Of a DNA stretch of 64,000 nucleotides, positions 42,218-51,244 are shown in pieces. Numbering within the stretch: the first letter of the stretch is position 1; each line of letters opens with the position of its first letter. This DNA comes from Salinarimonas soli (GTDB lineage Bacteria; Pseudomonadota; Alphaproteobacteria; Rhizobiales; Beijerinckiaceae). The DNA is taken from contig NZ_VUOA01000034.1 of the NCBI RefSeq assembly GCF_008386575.1, positions 62,001-126,000 on the forward strand. The letters run 5' to 3'. The notes below the pieces were generated by a model, which was not told the DNA's origin, searched no databases, and saw only the letters and a list, made by a program, of their open reading frames with translations. The position numbers and the translations under genes are program-made.

Positions 42218-42241
42218 AAGGGCGCCCCACCGGGCGCCCTT
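42218..42241 (-). terminator. Rho-independent-type terminator of the small gene at 42263
   Basis: Perfect 10-bp stem (42218-42227 with 42232-42241) with a 4-base loop, starting about 20 bases past the stop at 42263 on the minus strand and followed there by TTCCGTTT. Confidence 0.7.
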
Positions 42242-42262
42242 CGTAATAAGCCGTGCTGGCGG

Positions 42263-42463
42263 TTAGGCCGTGAGCTCGCGAAGCACCGGTAATAAGCGGG
42301 ACGCCTGGTCCCGCGTGAGCAGCGCCTCTACGATCACGAAGTCGGACTCGGCGGCGTCACCGATCACCTCGAAACGGGGACGGACCCCCTTCTCGGCAAT
42401 CGGCTCGCGCCGGATGTCAGTGGTGGAGACCGGGCGGGGCTTGAACTTGATCACGTTGGACAT
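42263..42463 (-). CDS. Small protein of unknown function (66 aa)
   Basis: Start MSNVIKFKPRPVSTTDIRRE at 42463 preceded by GAAAGCG; ends before a clear terminator, which supports it as a gene. Tail is acidic then helical (EVIGDAAESDFVIVEALLTR then DQASRLLPVLRELTA). No family recognised. Confidence 0.5.
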   Translation of the reverse strand: MSNVIKFKPRPVSTTDIRREPIAEKGVRPRFEVIGDAAESDFVIVEALLTRDQASRLLPVLRELTA

Positions 42464-43165
42464 GGGTCTATCGCTTTCATGAGAGCCGTTTTCTAGGCGG
42501 CTTTGGTTGGGTAGTCCGGGGCTAGAAAAACCGGCGATAGTCGGCCCCCACATGCCTTTGGGCTCTCGCCTTGGACATACGCATGGGGACCCCGGACCGG
42601 TGCCGAGAGCGCGCCCCCTAACCGGGAGAGGCGTTCGGCTATCGCATACGGGCTTTCTAGACCCGAACGGACGCTAATCTGTATCTCAACTGTATGTCAA
42701 CTTGAAATATCGACCAACATTGGCGTGGGCGAGTTCGCGCCGTTGCGCGACCAGAGCCGGCCGGCGGCGAAGCGAAATTCGACTCTTGCGCCCCGGTTTG
42801 GGGCGCAATCCGGGTTCGAAGCGTTGCACAGCAACGGTTTTGCATAGTTCGAGTGTAACCATGCGCGTTCGAACGCCCGCCAGCGGTGGTCCGAAGGGTG
42901 GCCGGACCCCGGGGCCGCCCCCCGCACTACACTCCAATCGCTCCGGCGACGGCGTCGCCAAAGAGGTATACAAAATTGCTGTAGAGATATCGAAACGGAC
43001 GATATGTCTGATTGATGCGAATGTGTTCGAATATGGAGCGTATTGCACCGCATTTTTGATAGCGCGTAGAACCGTTTTTCATTGCACTACGCTCGACATC
43101 TGGTACCTTGGGCTGGCGGCGCGTAGCCGCGATCGGCGCCTCTGCGCCGGCCCGATGGTGAGGCG
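42464..43165. other. 702-bp region without supported genes, rich in palindromes
   Basis: Contains TGTATGTCA at 42691-42699, a perfect hairpin at 42786-42808 (9-bp stem, TTGCGCCCC with its complement), GTTGCACAGCAAC about 42823-42835, and three GTTCGA copies within 90 bp. From about 42960 to 43090 the sequence is AT-rich. No frame looks like a real protein. It precedes the virion-gene block and may hold its promoter. Confidence 0.45.
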
Positions 43166-43654
43166 ATGGACCGATTAGACCCGACCCGCCCGTTTCTCGT
43201 CCGTCTGCCCCTGGAGGACGAGGAAGACGCCTACGTCGAGCTGGCGCGGCAGGCCGTCGCCGAGAGCGCGCGGCACGTGGGTTTCAACCCCGAGCGAGTG
43301 CGCGAGACCTTCCACCGGTACCTGGCCGAAGCCGACCCGACGATTCTCGTCGTCGAGCGCAAGCGAGAGCTGGTCGGCTTCCTCAACGCGACGATGAGCT
43401 CCTACACCTTCGCCGACGGGCTCTACACCACGCAGGAAGTTCTGTTCGTGCGGCCGGACTGCCGCGGCACCTGGGCGGCGACCGCGCTGCTGGAGGCCTT
43501 CGTCAGCTGGAGCGACAGCTTGGGGGCCGTCGAGATCACCGGCGGCAACGATAACGGCCTCCTGACGGAGCAGACCGCCCGACTCCTGGAGCGACACGGA
43601 TTCCAGCGTGTCGGCGTGTTCATGCGACGCGTGAGGAAACAAGCTCATGGGTAA
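43166..43654 (+). CDS. GNAT-family acetyltransferase-like protein at head of the virion-gene block
   Basis: 162 residues with a GNAT fold: RYLAEADPTILVVERKRELV (strands 2-4), then QEVLFVRPDCRGTWAATALL, the acetyl-CoA loop (R/Q-x-x-G-x-G/A), and a last strand in RVGVFMRRV. Such proteins are found in podophage virion operons next to internal proteins. Overlaps the next gene by 8 bp. Confidence 0.65.
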   Translation: MDRLDPTRPFLVRLPLEDEEDAYVELARQAVAESARHVGFNPERVRETFHRYLAEADPTILVVERKRELVGFLNATMSSYTFADGLYTTQEVLFVRPDCRGTWAATALLEAFVSWSDSLGAVEITGGNDNGLLTEQTARLLERHGFQRVGVFMRRVRKQAHG

Positions 43655-44273
43655 GAAGGGCGGAGGCGCCAACCGCGAGGCGCAGCAGGCGCGGGCCGAC
43701 GAGCAGGAGCGCCAGGCACGCGTCCGGGCCGGCACGACGCGCGTCGACGACATCTTCAAGCAGAACTTCGGCGACGACTTCTTCAAGGGGCGACGCGAGG
43801 GCTATCTGGCGTTCGCAAATCCCCAGCTCGAGGATCAATACGGCAAGGCGCGCGAGGAGCTGGTCTACTCTCTCGACCGCTCCGGCCTCACCGACAGTTC
43901 GGTTCGAGCCCAGAAATTCGGGGATCTCCAGCAGACGTACGATCAGCGCCGGCGCGAGGTCGCGGATCAGGCGCTAGGTCATGAAACGCAAGCCCGTAAC
44001 GCTATCGAGGGTGCCCGCTCCAACCTCATCACGTCCTTGAACGCCACGGGGGACGCCGAGGGCGCGGCCAACAGCGCGATCTCGCGGGCGTCGGCCTTGT
44101 CGCAGCCGACGCCCTACAGTCCCATCGGGCAGATGTTCGCGGAGTTCACCTCGACCTTGGGGCAGCAGGCGGCCGAGGAGCGAGCGCAGTACCTCAGCAA
44201 CAACGCCTATCGCGCCCGCTTCGATACCGGGCTGTTCGCACCAAGACGCGATCCCGTCGTGAACAGGCCCTGA
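43647..44273 (+). CDS. Phage virion (internal/ejection-type) protein
   Basis: 208 residues. Gly/Lys-rich start (MGKKGGGANREAQQARADEQ), then long helices with Gln/Ala/Arg content (EVADQALGHETQARNAIEGA) and the YSPIGQMFAEFTSTLGQQAA segment. This layout is that of small internal virion proteins of podophages. It follows the GNAT gene with overlap and belongs to a five-gene virion-type block. Assignment is by style and position. Confidence 0.55.
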   Translation: MGKKGGGANREAQQARADEQERQARVRAGTTRVDDIFKQNFGDDFFKGRREGYLAFANPQLEDQYGKAREELVYSLDRSGLTDSSVRAQKFGDLQQTYDQRRREVADQALGHETQARNAIEGARSNLITSLNATGDAEGAANSAISRASALSQPTPYSPIGQMFAEFTSTLGQQAAEERAQYLSNNAYRARFDTGLFAPRRDPVVNRP

Positions 44274-44331
44274 GGTTCGCCATGTCGGCCGGAACTCCCC
44301 CGCTCCTCATCCAGCGACGAGCAGCAATCCG

Positions 44332-44838
44332 ATGAAAGCAAGCACCGCCCGCGTGGCTCCCGACGATCAAGTTCTCTTCCTGCTGCAGATGCTCGAGCAG
44401 GCTGCCCGCGGCGAGCACCTCGCGTGGGCGCTTGAGGGCGCCGCACGGGTGATTATGCGGCAGCACCGCGTGTCGGTGATCACAGTGTTGGACCGGGAGC
44501 GTATGCTCGACGTTCTGGACGCCGTCCATTTTCGGGCCCTGACCGATCTCCCTTCCCTCCTGCCGGCCATGCTCCTGAACGGCATGGCCGCCCTCCAGGA
44601 GCTTGTCGTCCTGTGGTCCGACCCGCCGCATGTCTCCGAGCGTCGCGACCGGGATCGCATACGGGATGTCGAGGGCATGGCTCGCATTCTTCGGAACACC
44701 TTGGACAGCATCGTCGCGGTGGAAGAGGCGCTCGAGCGCGCCGATGCGCGGGCGAAGCGAGCCGGCAACGTGGTGCACCTTGCCGCCTACAGGTCGATCA
44801 AGCCCCTCCCGATCCTCGAACCTGACACTGGAGCCTGA
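44332..44838 (+). CDS. Virion-block protein of unknown function (168 aa)
   Basis: Helical protein: VLFLLQMLEQAARGEHLAWA, VLDRERMLDVLDAVHFRALT, MLLNGMAALQELVVLWSDPP. No recognised domain. Lies between two virion-type genes on the same strand, 3 bp before the next start, so very likely part of the same operon. Confidence 0.5.
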   Translation: MKASTARVAPDDQVLFLLQMLEQAARGEHLAWALEGAARVIMRQHRVSVITVLDRERMLDVLDAVHFRALTDLPSLLPAMLLNGMAALQELVVLWSDPPHVSERRDRDRIRDVEGMARILRNTLDSIVAVEEALERADARAKRAGNVVHLAAYRSIKPLPILEPDTGA

Positions 44839-44841
44839 CGC

Positions 44842-46551
44842 ATGGCCGTGCGGCGGAACAGCTACTACAACGACCCGGGCATCGCCCAGGCCGTCTCCAG
44901 CATCGGGAAGATGTTCGGGCCGCCGGACGGCAGCGACATGCTGGCCTGGACGAAGGCGGCGCAGGTCCGTTCCGAGGCCGAGGCCCGCGCGGCGGCCTCC
45001 GGGCGGCTGCGGAGCACGAACGCGCGGCTGGCCGACTTCTTCGACCTCGGCGTCAACGACCCGACGGGGCAGTACACGAACGCCGACCTCTACGAGCGCG
45101 CGGGCCGGATCGCGCCCGGCGGCGACATCAGCGTGCTCGACCCCTTCGTCTACGCCACGGGCCAGAACGCCGGGAACACCTTTCAGGGCGTCCGCTTGAA
45201 GGAGGCGGGCGACACGCAGCGCACGCAGATGCAGCAGCAGGGCGAGACGACCCGCACGATGCTGGCGCCCGTGGGCGCCGGCGCGACGCGCTTCGTGCCG
45301 CCCTCCATCGCGTCGATGTTCGGCGTGCCCGAGACGCAGACGGGCGTCGTGAGCGTCAATCCGGGCGACCGCGCCACGCTGCCCGACGGCCGCGTGATCG
45401 AGGGCGCGCCCAAGCCGCGGTCGGAGGCCGAGGTCAAGGGCGCGATCCTGGAGCGCCAGAACCCGGCGACGCAGGACGCCATCGTCTTCGGCAACACGCC
45501 CGTCGAGACCGTCGTCACCCCGCAGGGGCCGACGATCCTGCCGCGGTCCCAGGCTGTCGGCCAGCAGCCCTATCGTCCGCTTACTCAGGAGGAGGTGCTT
45601 GGCGCCGTCATCCAGAGCATGCCGCAGAGCGCTCAGCGCGCCCGCGCCATGGGCTCCACGCCGACGACGAACATCCAGACGCCCGAGGGTCCGCGCGTCG
45701 CCTACAGCGCCGACGCCGTCGGCCAGGCGCCCGTGCTCGCGGACCGGAACGCCCAGCTCGCGAACTACGAGACGCCCGACGGGCGCACGGGCACGGCCGT
45801 CTACGACGCCGGGCGGGGCGGTTGGGTGGACAGCCAGAACAGGCAGATCCTACCGACGGGATCGAAGACCTACACCATGCAGGCGCAGGGCGGGCGTGAG
45901 GCACTCGGCCTTGGCAAGCCCACCACGGCCAACGCCACGGCGGCCAACAACCGGCTCGCCGAGATCACGCGCATGGAAGGTACGCTCGACCTCTACGAGG
46001 GCCTCTTGCGCGGCAATCCCGGCGCAATCGGCCTCCCGGGTCTCATCCGCGGCACGGCGCAGAACGCCGTGCAGGTTGTCGGCGACATGGCGCGCTCGTT
46101 CGGGAAGGACGCGCCGCAGATCCAAGAAGCGGCGGCGGAAATCCGCAAGGGACTCCAGGGCGTCGCGCCCGAACTCTTCGACCCCTCGATTCCGGAGGCG
46201 GCCTTCCTCCAGAGCACGATCGCCTACGGCATCGCGCGCACGGAGAACCCGTCGGGCGAGGTGAGCCGACAGGCCTACGAACGGGCGCTTGAGCGCGTGC
46301 AGGGCGGCTATCTCCAGAACACCGCCTCGTCGTTGGCCGCCGTCGGCGCGTCCCGCAAGGTGCTCGACCAGGAGCGCAAGGCCATCGGCGTGCTGTCGGG
46401 TGGCACCGTGGCGCTGCGGCCCGGCGTGCCGTCACCAACTGGCGAGGGGCCAGGCGCGCCGCGGCGCGTCAACTCCCTCGAAGAGGCGATGGCGCTTCCG
46501 CCCGGCACGCCGTTCGTGACGCCCGACGGGCGACAGAAGGTGAGGCCCTGA
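44842..46551 (+). CDS. Phage virion-type protein (569 aa)
   Basis: Low-complexity, Gln/Thr/Ala-rich protein with an N-terminal block MAVRRNSYYNDPGIAQAVSS, a motif GVRLKEAGDTQRTQMQQQGE, and a helical C-terminal third (QIQEAAAEIRKGLQGVAPEL, SFYGIARTENPSG-like). These are features of internal virion or ejection proteins. The stop shares bases with the next start (TGATG). No catalytic motif. Confidence 0.5.
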   Translation: MAVRRNSYYNDPGIAQAVSSIGKMFGPPDGSDMLAWTKAAQVRSEAEARAAASGRLRSTNARLADFFDLGVNDPTGQYTNADLYERAGRIAPGGDISVLDPFVYATGQNAGNTFQGVRLKEAGDTQRTQMQQQGETTRTMLAPVGAGATRFVPPSIASMFGVPETQTGVVSVNPGDRATLPDGRVIEGAPKPRSEAEVKGAILERQNPATQDAIVFGNTPVETVVTPQGPTILPRSQAVGQQPYRPLTQEEVLGAVIQSMPQSAQRARAMGSTPTTNIQTPEGPRVAYSADAVGQAPVLADRNAQLANYETPDGRTGTAVYDAGRGGWVDSQNRQILPTGSKTYTMQAQGGREALGLGKPTTANATAANNRLAEITRMEGTLDLYEGLLRGNPGAIGLPGLIRGTAQNAVQVVGDMARSFGKDAPQIQEAAAEIRKGLQGVAPELFDPSIPEAAFLQSTIAYGIARTENPSGEVSRQAYERALERVQGGYLQNTASSLAAVGASRKVLDQERKAIGVLSGGTVALRPGVPSPTGEGPGAPRRVNSLEEAMALPPGTPFVTPDGRQKVRP

Positions 46552-49481
46552 TGTCGGACCCTTGGGCCATCTTCCCTGACGCGCCGAGCGCCGCACCGGC
46601 GGCCATCGACCCGTGGTCACAGTTCCCGGACGCGCCCGTGGCACCAACGCCCGCGGCACCCCCAGCCCCCGCCGCGCTCCCCGCGGGGCCGAGCACGGCC
46701 GATCAGTTCAAGGCGCTCGGCATCCCCGATCCGCGCCAGCCGATTCCGCAGGCGAAGCCCCGTTCGGGCCTCGACATGCTGATCGAAGGCCTCCAGGGCG
46801 CGGCCGGCATGGCGGCGCAGGGCGTGCGCGGGGCGTCAGAGGGCGCGATGAACCTCGCCGGCCTGCCCGTCGATCTCGTGAACGCCGCGCCGATGCTGCT
46901 CAATCTGATTCCAGGCGTGCAGCGATCCCCCAGTTTGAGCGATCTTGTCACGGGCGAACAACCGCGCGGTTTCGGCCCGATGAGCCGTAAGCCGTTTGCC
47001 GGATCCGAATGGCTCAAGGAGAACCTCCTCCCGGCCCCGCCGCCGGCGCCCGTCAACGCGGCCGAGCGCTTCACGAAGCGCATCGGCGAGGAGATCGGGG
47101 CGTCGGCCGTGCCGACTGCGGGGCTCCTGGCGGCGGGCGCCCGCGCCGGCGTCCAGGGCGCGCGGGAGATGGGGCCGCTCGCCCGCATGTTCGTCGAGCC
47201 GGCCGCCGTCGATCCCGGGCGCTTCCTGCAAAAGGAGGTCATGGCGTCGGGCCTGATGGGTGTGGGCGCCGCGACGGGCGGCGAGCTGACGCAGGGTCAG
47301 AGCAAGGGCGTACAGGGCGCGGCCGAGCTGGGCGGCGGGCTGGCCGCCCTTGGCGCCGGGGCGATGACGAGGGCCACGGTGCCGAAGGTGATCGAGGTTC
47401 TCAACGCGCTGCGCGGCAGCCCGAACTACACCGACCGCGTCGTGCGTGAGACCGTCGTCAACCGCCTGGGCGAGGCCGCCAACCTGCCCGGCGCCCGCAT
47501 GGGCGAGACGGGCGACTTCAACACGGATCCGCTCGTCGAAGCCATCCAGCGCGGCTCGCGGGTTAACGACGCGGTGCCGGGCTACCAGGAGAGCCTCGCC
47601 GACCGCACGCAGAACCCCGGCCTCGCGGCCCTCGAATACGGCCGCCAGAGCGGCCCCAACTCGGGCATGTACACGCAGCGCGTCGGCGAGAACACGAACG
47701 CCATCGACGCCGCCATGGCGCGATCCGAGCCGCAAGGCAGCCCGGGGCAGCTTCGTGTTGCCCTGGAGGACCGCCGCGACAATCTGCTCGGCGAGGCGTC
47801 GGCCAACGTCGAGGCCGTGCAGCGGCGGTTCGACGAGGCGACCGCGCGCCTCAACACGGCGATGAACGCCGAGGGGCGCGGCGCCAACATCCGCGCCGCC
47901 TTGGAGGACGCCAAGGAGGCTGCCCGGGAGGTTGAGCGCGAGGCCTGGAGCGGCGTTGCGAACGCGGGCTCGGCCGATGTCACGCCGCTTGCCGAGCGCT
48001 TCCGCGCCATCACGGACGCCACGGGCGAGGCGTCGCAGCGCACGGCACTTCCTCGCGAGCTCACGAGTATCCCCGACGATCTTGTGCGCCGGGCCCAGCC
48101 CGACGAGACCGTGGCCGCCGCGCAGGGTCTCCAGGGGCCGCAGCCGGCCGTCTACCCCATCTCCCAGGTCACGGACCTCCGGAGCCGGTTGTCGACCGCG
48201 GCGCGCGAGGCGCGCACGGCTGGCGACGACAACAAGGCGCGCTTGATTGACCAGTACATCGAGGCCATCGACGGCCACCTTGAAGCCACGGTGCCCGAGA
48301 ACCTGCGCCAAGCCTACGAGCAGGCCCGCGGCGTGTCGCGCGACCTCAACGACCGCTTCACCCGGCCGCAGACGGCCATCGCGCAATCGCTCGACCGCCA
48401 GCAGGGCATGTACCGCCAGCCGGACAGCGCCGTGCCGTCGAAGTTCGTCCAAGCCGACGAGGGCCGCATCGCCGATTTCGAGAGCCTCATGCGCGAGGCC
48501 GGCAACGACGATCGCGTGCGCTCGGCCGTGCGGGACCAGATCGTCTCCGACGTGCGCAGCCGCGGGCTGCTGGAACAACCGGATCAGCTCGACGCCTACC
48601 TGCGCCAATACGGGCGGGTGTTCGAACGCTTCCCGGACCTGCGGCAGGAGCTCGGGACGGCGGCCGGCGTCGGCCGGGCCGTGCGCGTGGCCGAGGACGC
48701 CGCGACGAGCCTCGTCCGGGACCTCGGGAGCGATAACGTGAGGGGCCGCGGGCCCGTTGGCCGCTACCTCGTCTTCGGCGACGAGAACGCCGAGCGGGCG
48801 ATGCGCGGGGTGCTCAACGCCCCGAGGCCCGGCGAGGCCATCGACGAGCTGCTCAATTTCGCGGGCAACACGCCGGAGGCCGTGGAGGGCGCACGTCGGA
48901 TCCTTTGGGAGATGATGCAGAAAAACGCTCGGCGCGGGGGCGAATCGACGAAAAGCGTGACGGGGCAGCAGCCCTGGATGCCGAACGCCCTCAAGAGCTT
49001 CCTCGACGATCCTCGCAACTCCGTTGTGCTGGCGCGCCTCTATCGTGACGATCCATCGCATCTGATGAACATCAGCAACATCGCCGAGGCGCTCCAGGGT
49101 GTCGAGGTGCGCACGCGGGCCAAGGCGCCGAACTCCAGCGGCACGGCGCAGGCCTCGAACGTGCTCACGCCCGAGACGCTCCAGAGCCGATTCTACGCCT
49201 ACAAGCGCGGTCAGGTGAGCGGATCGTACCTCTTCACCTCCATCGCGGCAGTCGCCGGCCGCCGGGCCGTCACGCGGGCCCGCGAGGGGGCGATCAACCG
49301 CCTGCTCGACGAGGCGCTCCTCAACCCGGAGGCGGCCGCCGTCCTGCTCAAGGAGAACAACCCGGCCAACCGGGCGGCGCTGGCGCGGCGCGCCAAGACG
49401 TGGATGCCGAATCAGGTGTCGACGGTGCTCGACATGCTGGAGGACGAGGACCCGGTGAAGGACGCGATTTTCCGGCGTTGA
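46551..49481 (+). CDS. Large phage virion/ejection-type protein (976 aa)
   Basis: Opens with two copies of the motif DPW-x2-FPDAP (DPWAIFPDAP and DPWSQFPDAP), seen at the N-terminus of giant internal proteins of podophages. A hydrophobic stretch (NLAGLPVDLVNAAPMLLNLI) could insert in membranes. Residues 400-600 are long coiled-coil helices. The C-terminus holds FLDDPRNSVVLARLYRDDP and LLDEALLNPEAAAVLLKENN. Last gene of the virion block; no tail, capsid or lysis gene follows. Confidence 0.6.
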   Translation: MSDPWAIFPDAPSAAPAAIDPWSQFPDAPVAPTPAAPPAPAALPAGPSTADQFKALGIPDPRQPIPQAKPRSGLDMLIEGLQGAAGMAAQGVRGASEGAMNLAGLPVDLVNAAPMLLNLIPGVQRSPSLSDLVTGEQPRGFGPMSRKPFAGSEWLKENLLPAPPPAPVNAAERFTKRIGEEIGASAVPTAGLLAAGARAGVQGAREMGPLARMFVEPAAVDPGRFLQKEVMASGLMGVGAATGGELTQGQSKGVQGAAELGGGLAALGAGAMTRATVPKVIEVLNALRGSPNYTDRVVRETVVNRLGEAANLPGARMGETGDFNTDPLVEAIQRGSRVNDAVPGYQESLADRTQNPGLAALEYGRQSGPNSGMYTQRVGENTNAIDAAMARSEPQGSPGQLRVALEDRRDNLLGEASANVEAVQRRFDEATARLNTAMNAEGRGANIRAALEDAKEAAREVEREAWSGVANAGSADVTPLAERFRAITDATGEASQRTALPRELTSIPDDLVRRAQPDETVAAAQGLQGPQPAVYPISQVTDLRSRLSTAAREARTAGDDNKARLIDQYIEAIDGHLEATVPENLRQAYEQARGVSRDLNDRFTRPQTAIAQSLDRQQGMYRQPDSAVPSKFVQADEGRIADFESLMREAGNDDRVRSAVRDQIVSDVRSRGLLEQPDQLDAYLRQYGRVFERFPDLRQELGTAAGVGRAVRVAEDAATSLVRDLGSDNVRGRGPVGRYLVFGDENAERAMRGVLNAPRPGEAIDELLNFAGNTPEAVEGARRILWEMMQKNARRGGESTKSVTGQQPWMPNALKSFLDDPRNSVVLARLYRDDPSHLMNISNIAEALQGVEVRTRAKAPNSSGTAQASNVLTPETLQSRFYAYKRGQVSGSYLFTSIAAVAGRRAVTRAREGAINRLLDEALLNPEAAAVLLKENNPANRAALARRAKTWMPNQVSTVLDMLEDEDPVKDAIFRR

Positions 49482-49712
49482 ACGTCCGCACGGAGGCCTG
49501 TGAGCCGGAGTAGCACGTCCTCGACGAGGACGGCGAGCTCGCCGGCGCCGTCACACGCGCTTGGTTCGACTACTGCCGTCACAAGGGCCTGATCCGACCC
49601 TATGCAGCGCGCGTCCACTCAGACAGTATAGCGCCAGCGATGATCGTATAGCGTGCATCGCGGCAATGTTCGCGGCGCCGCTCATCTGTGAGAGGTCGAG
49701 GACCCGTTCGGC
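49482..49712 (+). other. Gap with a possible gene remnant
   Basis: 231 bp. A plus-strand frame after a TAG at about 49514 reads VLDEDGELAGAVTRAWFDYC then RHKGLIRPYA, protein-like but lacking a start; it may be the tail of a lost gene between the virion block and the defence operon. Confidence 0.3.
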
Positions 49713-50177
49713 TCATTGCTCGATCCCGCCTCGACGGCCACGGGTCGCGCATAGTTCGCAATCCCGTTCGGAGAGGAAGGTGCCGATGATCTCGGCCAAG
49801 CGCTCTCTGTCCCTCGTCTCGCACTCCCAGATCACGAGGACTGCCCAACCCATCGCGCGGAGCTTGCGCTCGTTGGCGGCATCGCGCACGACGTTGCGGG
49901 CGAACTTCTCCTCCCAGAACTCGCGGCGCGTGCTCGGCGTGCTGGCCTTCCTGCATCCTGAGTGTCGATGCCAGAAGCAGCCGTGGACGAAGATGACCGC
50001 TCTGGACCGCGGAAATACGAGGTCGGGCGTCCCAGGGAGGTCTCGGCGCTGCAATCGGAAACGCCGCCCGAGGGCGTGCGCAACGGAGCGCACCACCATC
50101 TCGGGCTTCGTGTCGCGCCCCCGGATCCTCGACATGAGCGCCGATCGTTCGGGCGTCGGAGGAGGCTCGCTCGTCAA
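49713..50177 (-). CDS. vsr: Very short patch repair endonuclease (Vsr)
   Basis: 154 residues. Nicks 5' to T in T:G mismatches made by deamination of 5-methylcytosine, protecting methylated sites. Motifs: MSRIRGRDTKPEM, the catalytic-site region GTPDLVFPRSRAVIFVHGCF then WHRH, and EEKFARN. A TTG at 50177 overlaps the methylase stop (TTGA), giving coupled translation; the ATG at 50135 is the alternative. Distal gene of the DUF262 - HEPN - methylase - vsr operon. Confidence 0.85.
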   Translation of the reverse strand: MTSEPPPTPERSALMSRIRGRDTKPEMVVRSVAHALGRRFRLQRRDLPGTPDLVFPRSRAVIFVHGCFWHRHSGCRKASTPSTRREFWEEKFARNVVRDAANERKLRAMGWAVLVIWECETRDRERLAEIIGTFLSERDCELCATRGRRGGIEQ

Positions 50178-51244
50178 GCGGCGTCGCGGGTGCGGCCGCT
50201 CTCGGCGGCATGGGTCCGGACGTGGGCAACGAGCGCTCGCCCGATTGCCTCGGCGATCCTGACCGGCACCGCATTCCCGATCAGGCGGCCGTGGACGCTG
50301 AAACGCGCCCGCTCGCCGGGAGGAATGAAACGGTAGTCCCGCGGGAAGGTCTGGAGGATCGCCGCCTCCCGCAAGGAGATGGCGCGATCCTGCTCCGGAT
50401 GCCCGAACCGGCCGTTGCCGTATCCGAAGCACTGCGTCGTGATCGTGGGCGAGGGTTCGTCCCAGGCCATCCGGCCGTAGACGCTCGGGTAGGTCTCGCC
50501 GCTCTTCTCCCGGTGGCAGCGCGCTCGCAGGGAGGGATCCCAGTCCCTCCATGTGCCGCCCGGACGCGAGGCCCGGATGCGCCGGAGGTTGATCTCGCTC
50601 AGCCGACACGCGACGTGAAGGACGTCCTCCGGGTCCGCCTGACCGGCTTGCAGCACCGGGAGATGAGCTATGGCCTCACGAACGGTGACGGGGTGCGGCC
50701 CCGCATCGAAAGGGGCGACACCGACGGGGCCGAGGCGCGAGGCGACGAGTACGAGCCGCTTGCGGGTCTGCGGGATCCCGTGACGGACGCAGTCCTCGAC
50801 TCGCCACGAGACGCTGTAGCCATCAAGGGCTGCCACGAACTCCCCGAAGACGGGGTGGTCCGCGAGCTGCGGCACGTTCTCCATGGAGATCAGGTCGGGC
50901 CGGACTTCGCGCGCCAGGCGGGCGAATTCGCCCACGAGCGCCCAGTTGTGGTCGGGCCGTTCGAGCCGCGAGCTCCGGCTATAGGTCGAGAAGGGCTGGC
51001 ACGGGGCACAGCCGGCGAGCAGCCGTAGGGACCGCCCGTCGAACAGTGCTGCGACGTCGTCGCCCTTCAGATCCTTGACGTCGGCATGGATGAAGCGAGC
51101 GCGGTTGTTGGCTTCGTACGGGAAGCGACAGGTTCGATCCAGGTCGATGCCGGCGACCACCTCGATCCCGGCTCTCGCGAGACCGTGCGTCAGCCCGCCG
51201 ACCCCGCAGAAGAGGTCGACGCATTGGATCCGCGGCGCCGTCAC
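50174..51244 (-). CDS. dcm: C5-cytosine DNA methyltransferase
   Basis: 356 residues with the ordered motifs of m5C methylases: I DLFCGVGGLTHGLARAG, IV catalytic Cys in GCAPCQPFS, VI SMENVPQL, VIII QTRKRLV, target-recognition region (about 190-300), X GRLIGNAVP. Modifies cytosine in an unknown sequence. No classic restriction endonuclease is adjacent; instead HEPN and DUF262 genes lie upstream. ATGA overlap with the HEPN gene. Intact. Confidence 0.9.
   Translation of the reverse strand: MTAPRIQCVDLFCGVGGLTHGLARAGIEVVAGIDLDRTCRFPYEANNRARFIHADVKDLKGDDVAALFDGRSLRLLAGCAPCQPFSTYSRSSRLERPDHNWALVGEFARLAREVRPDLISMENVPQLADHPVFGEFVAALDGYSVSWRVEDCVRHGIPQTRKRLVLVASRLGPVGVAPFDAGPHPVTVREAIAHLPVLQAGQADPEDVLHVACRLSEINLRRIRASRPGGTWRDWDPSLRARCHREKSGETYPSVYGRMAWDEPSPTITTQCFGYGNGRFGHPEQDRAISLREAAILQTFPRDYRFIPPGERARFSVHGRLIGNAVPVRIAEAIGRALVAHVRTHAAESGRTRDAA

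Noticed and set aside
42702-43178. Plus-strand frame of 158 codons before the GNAT gene
   Set aside because: Runs through hairpins and AT-rich DNA with no protein-like features or ribosome site.
46836-49061. 741-codon open frame on the minus strand
   Set aside because: Shadow of the 976-residue virion-type gene.
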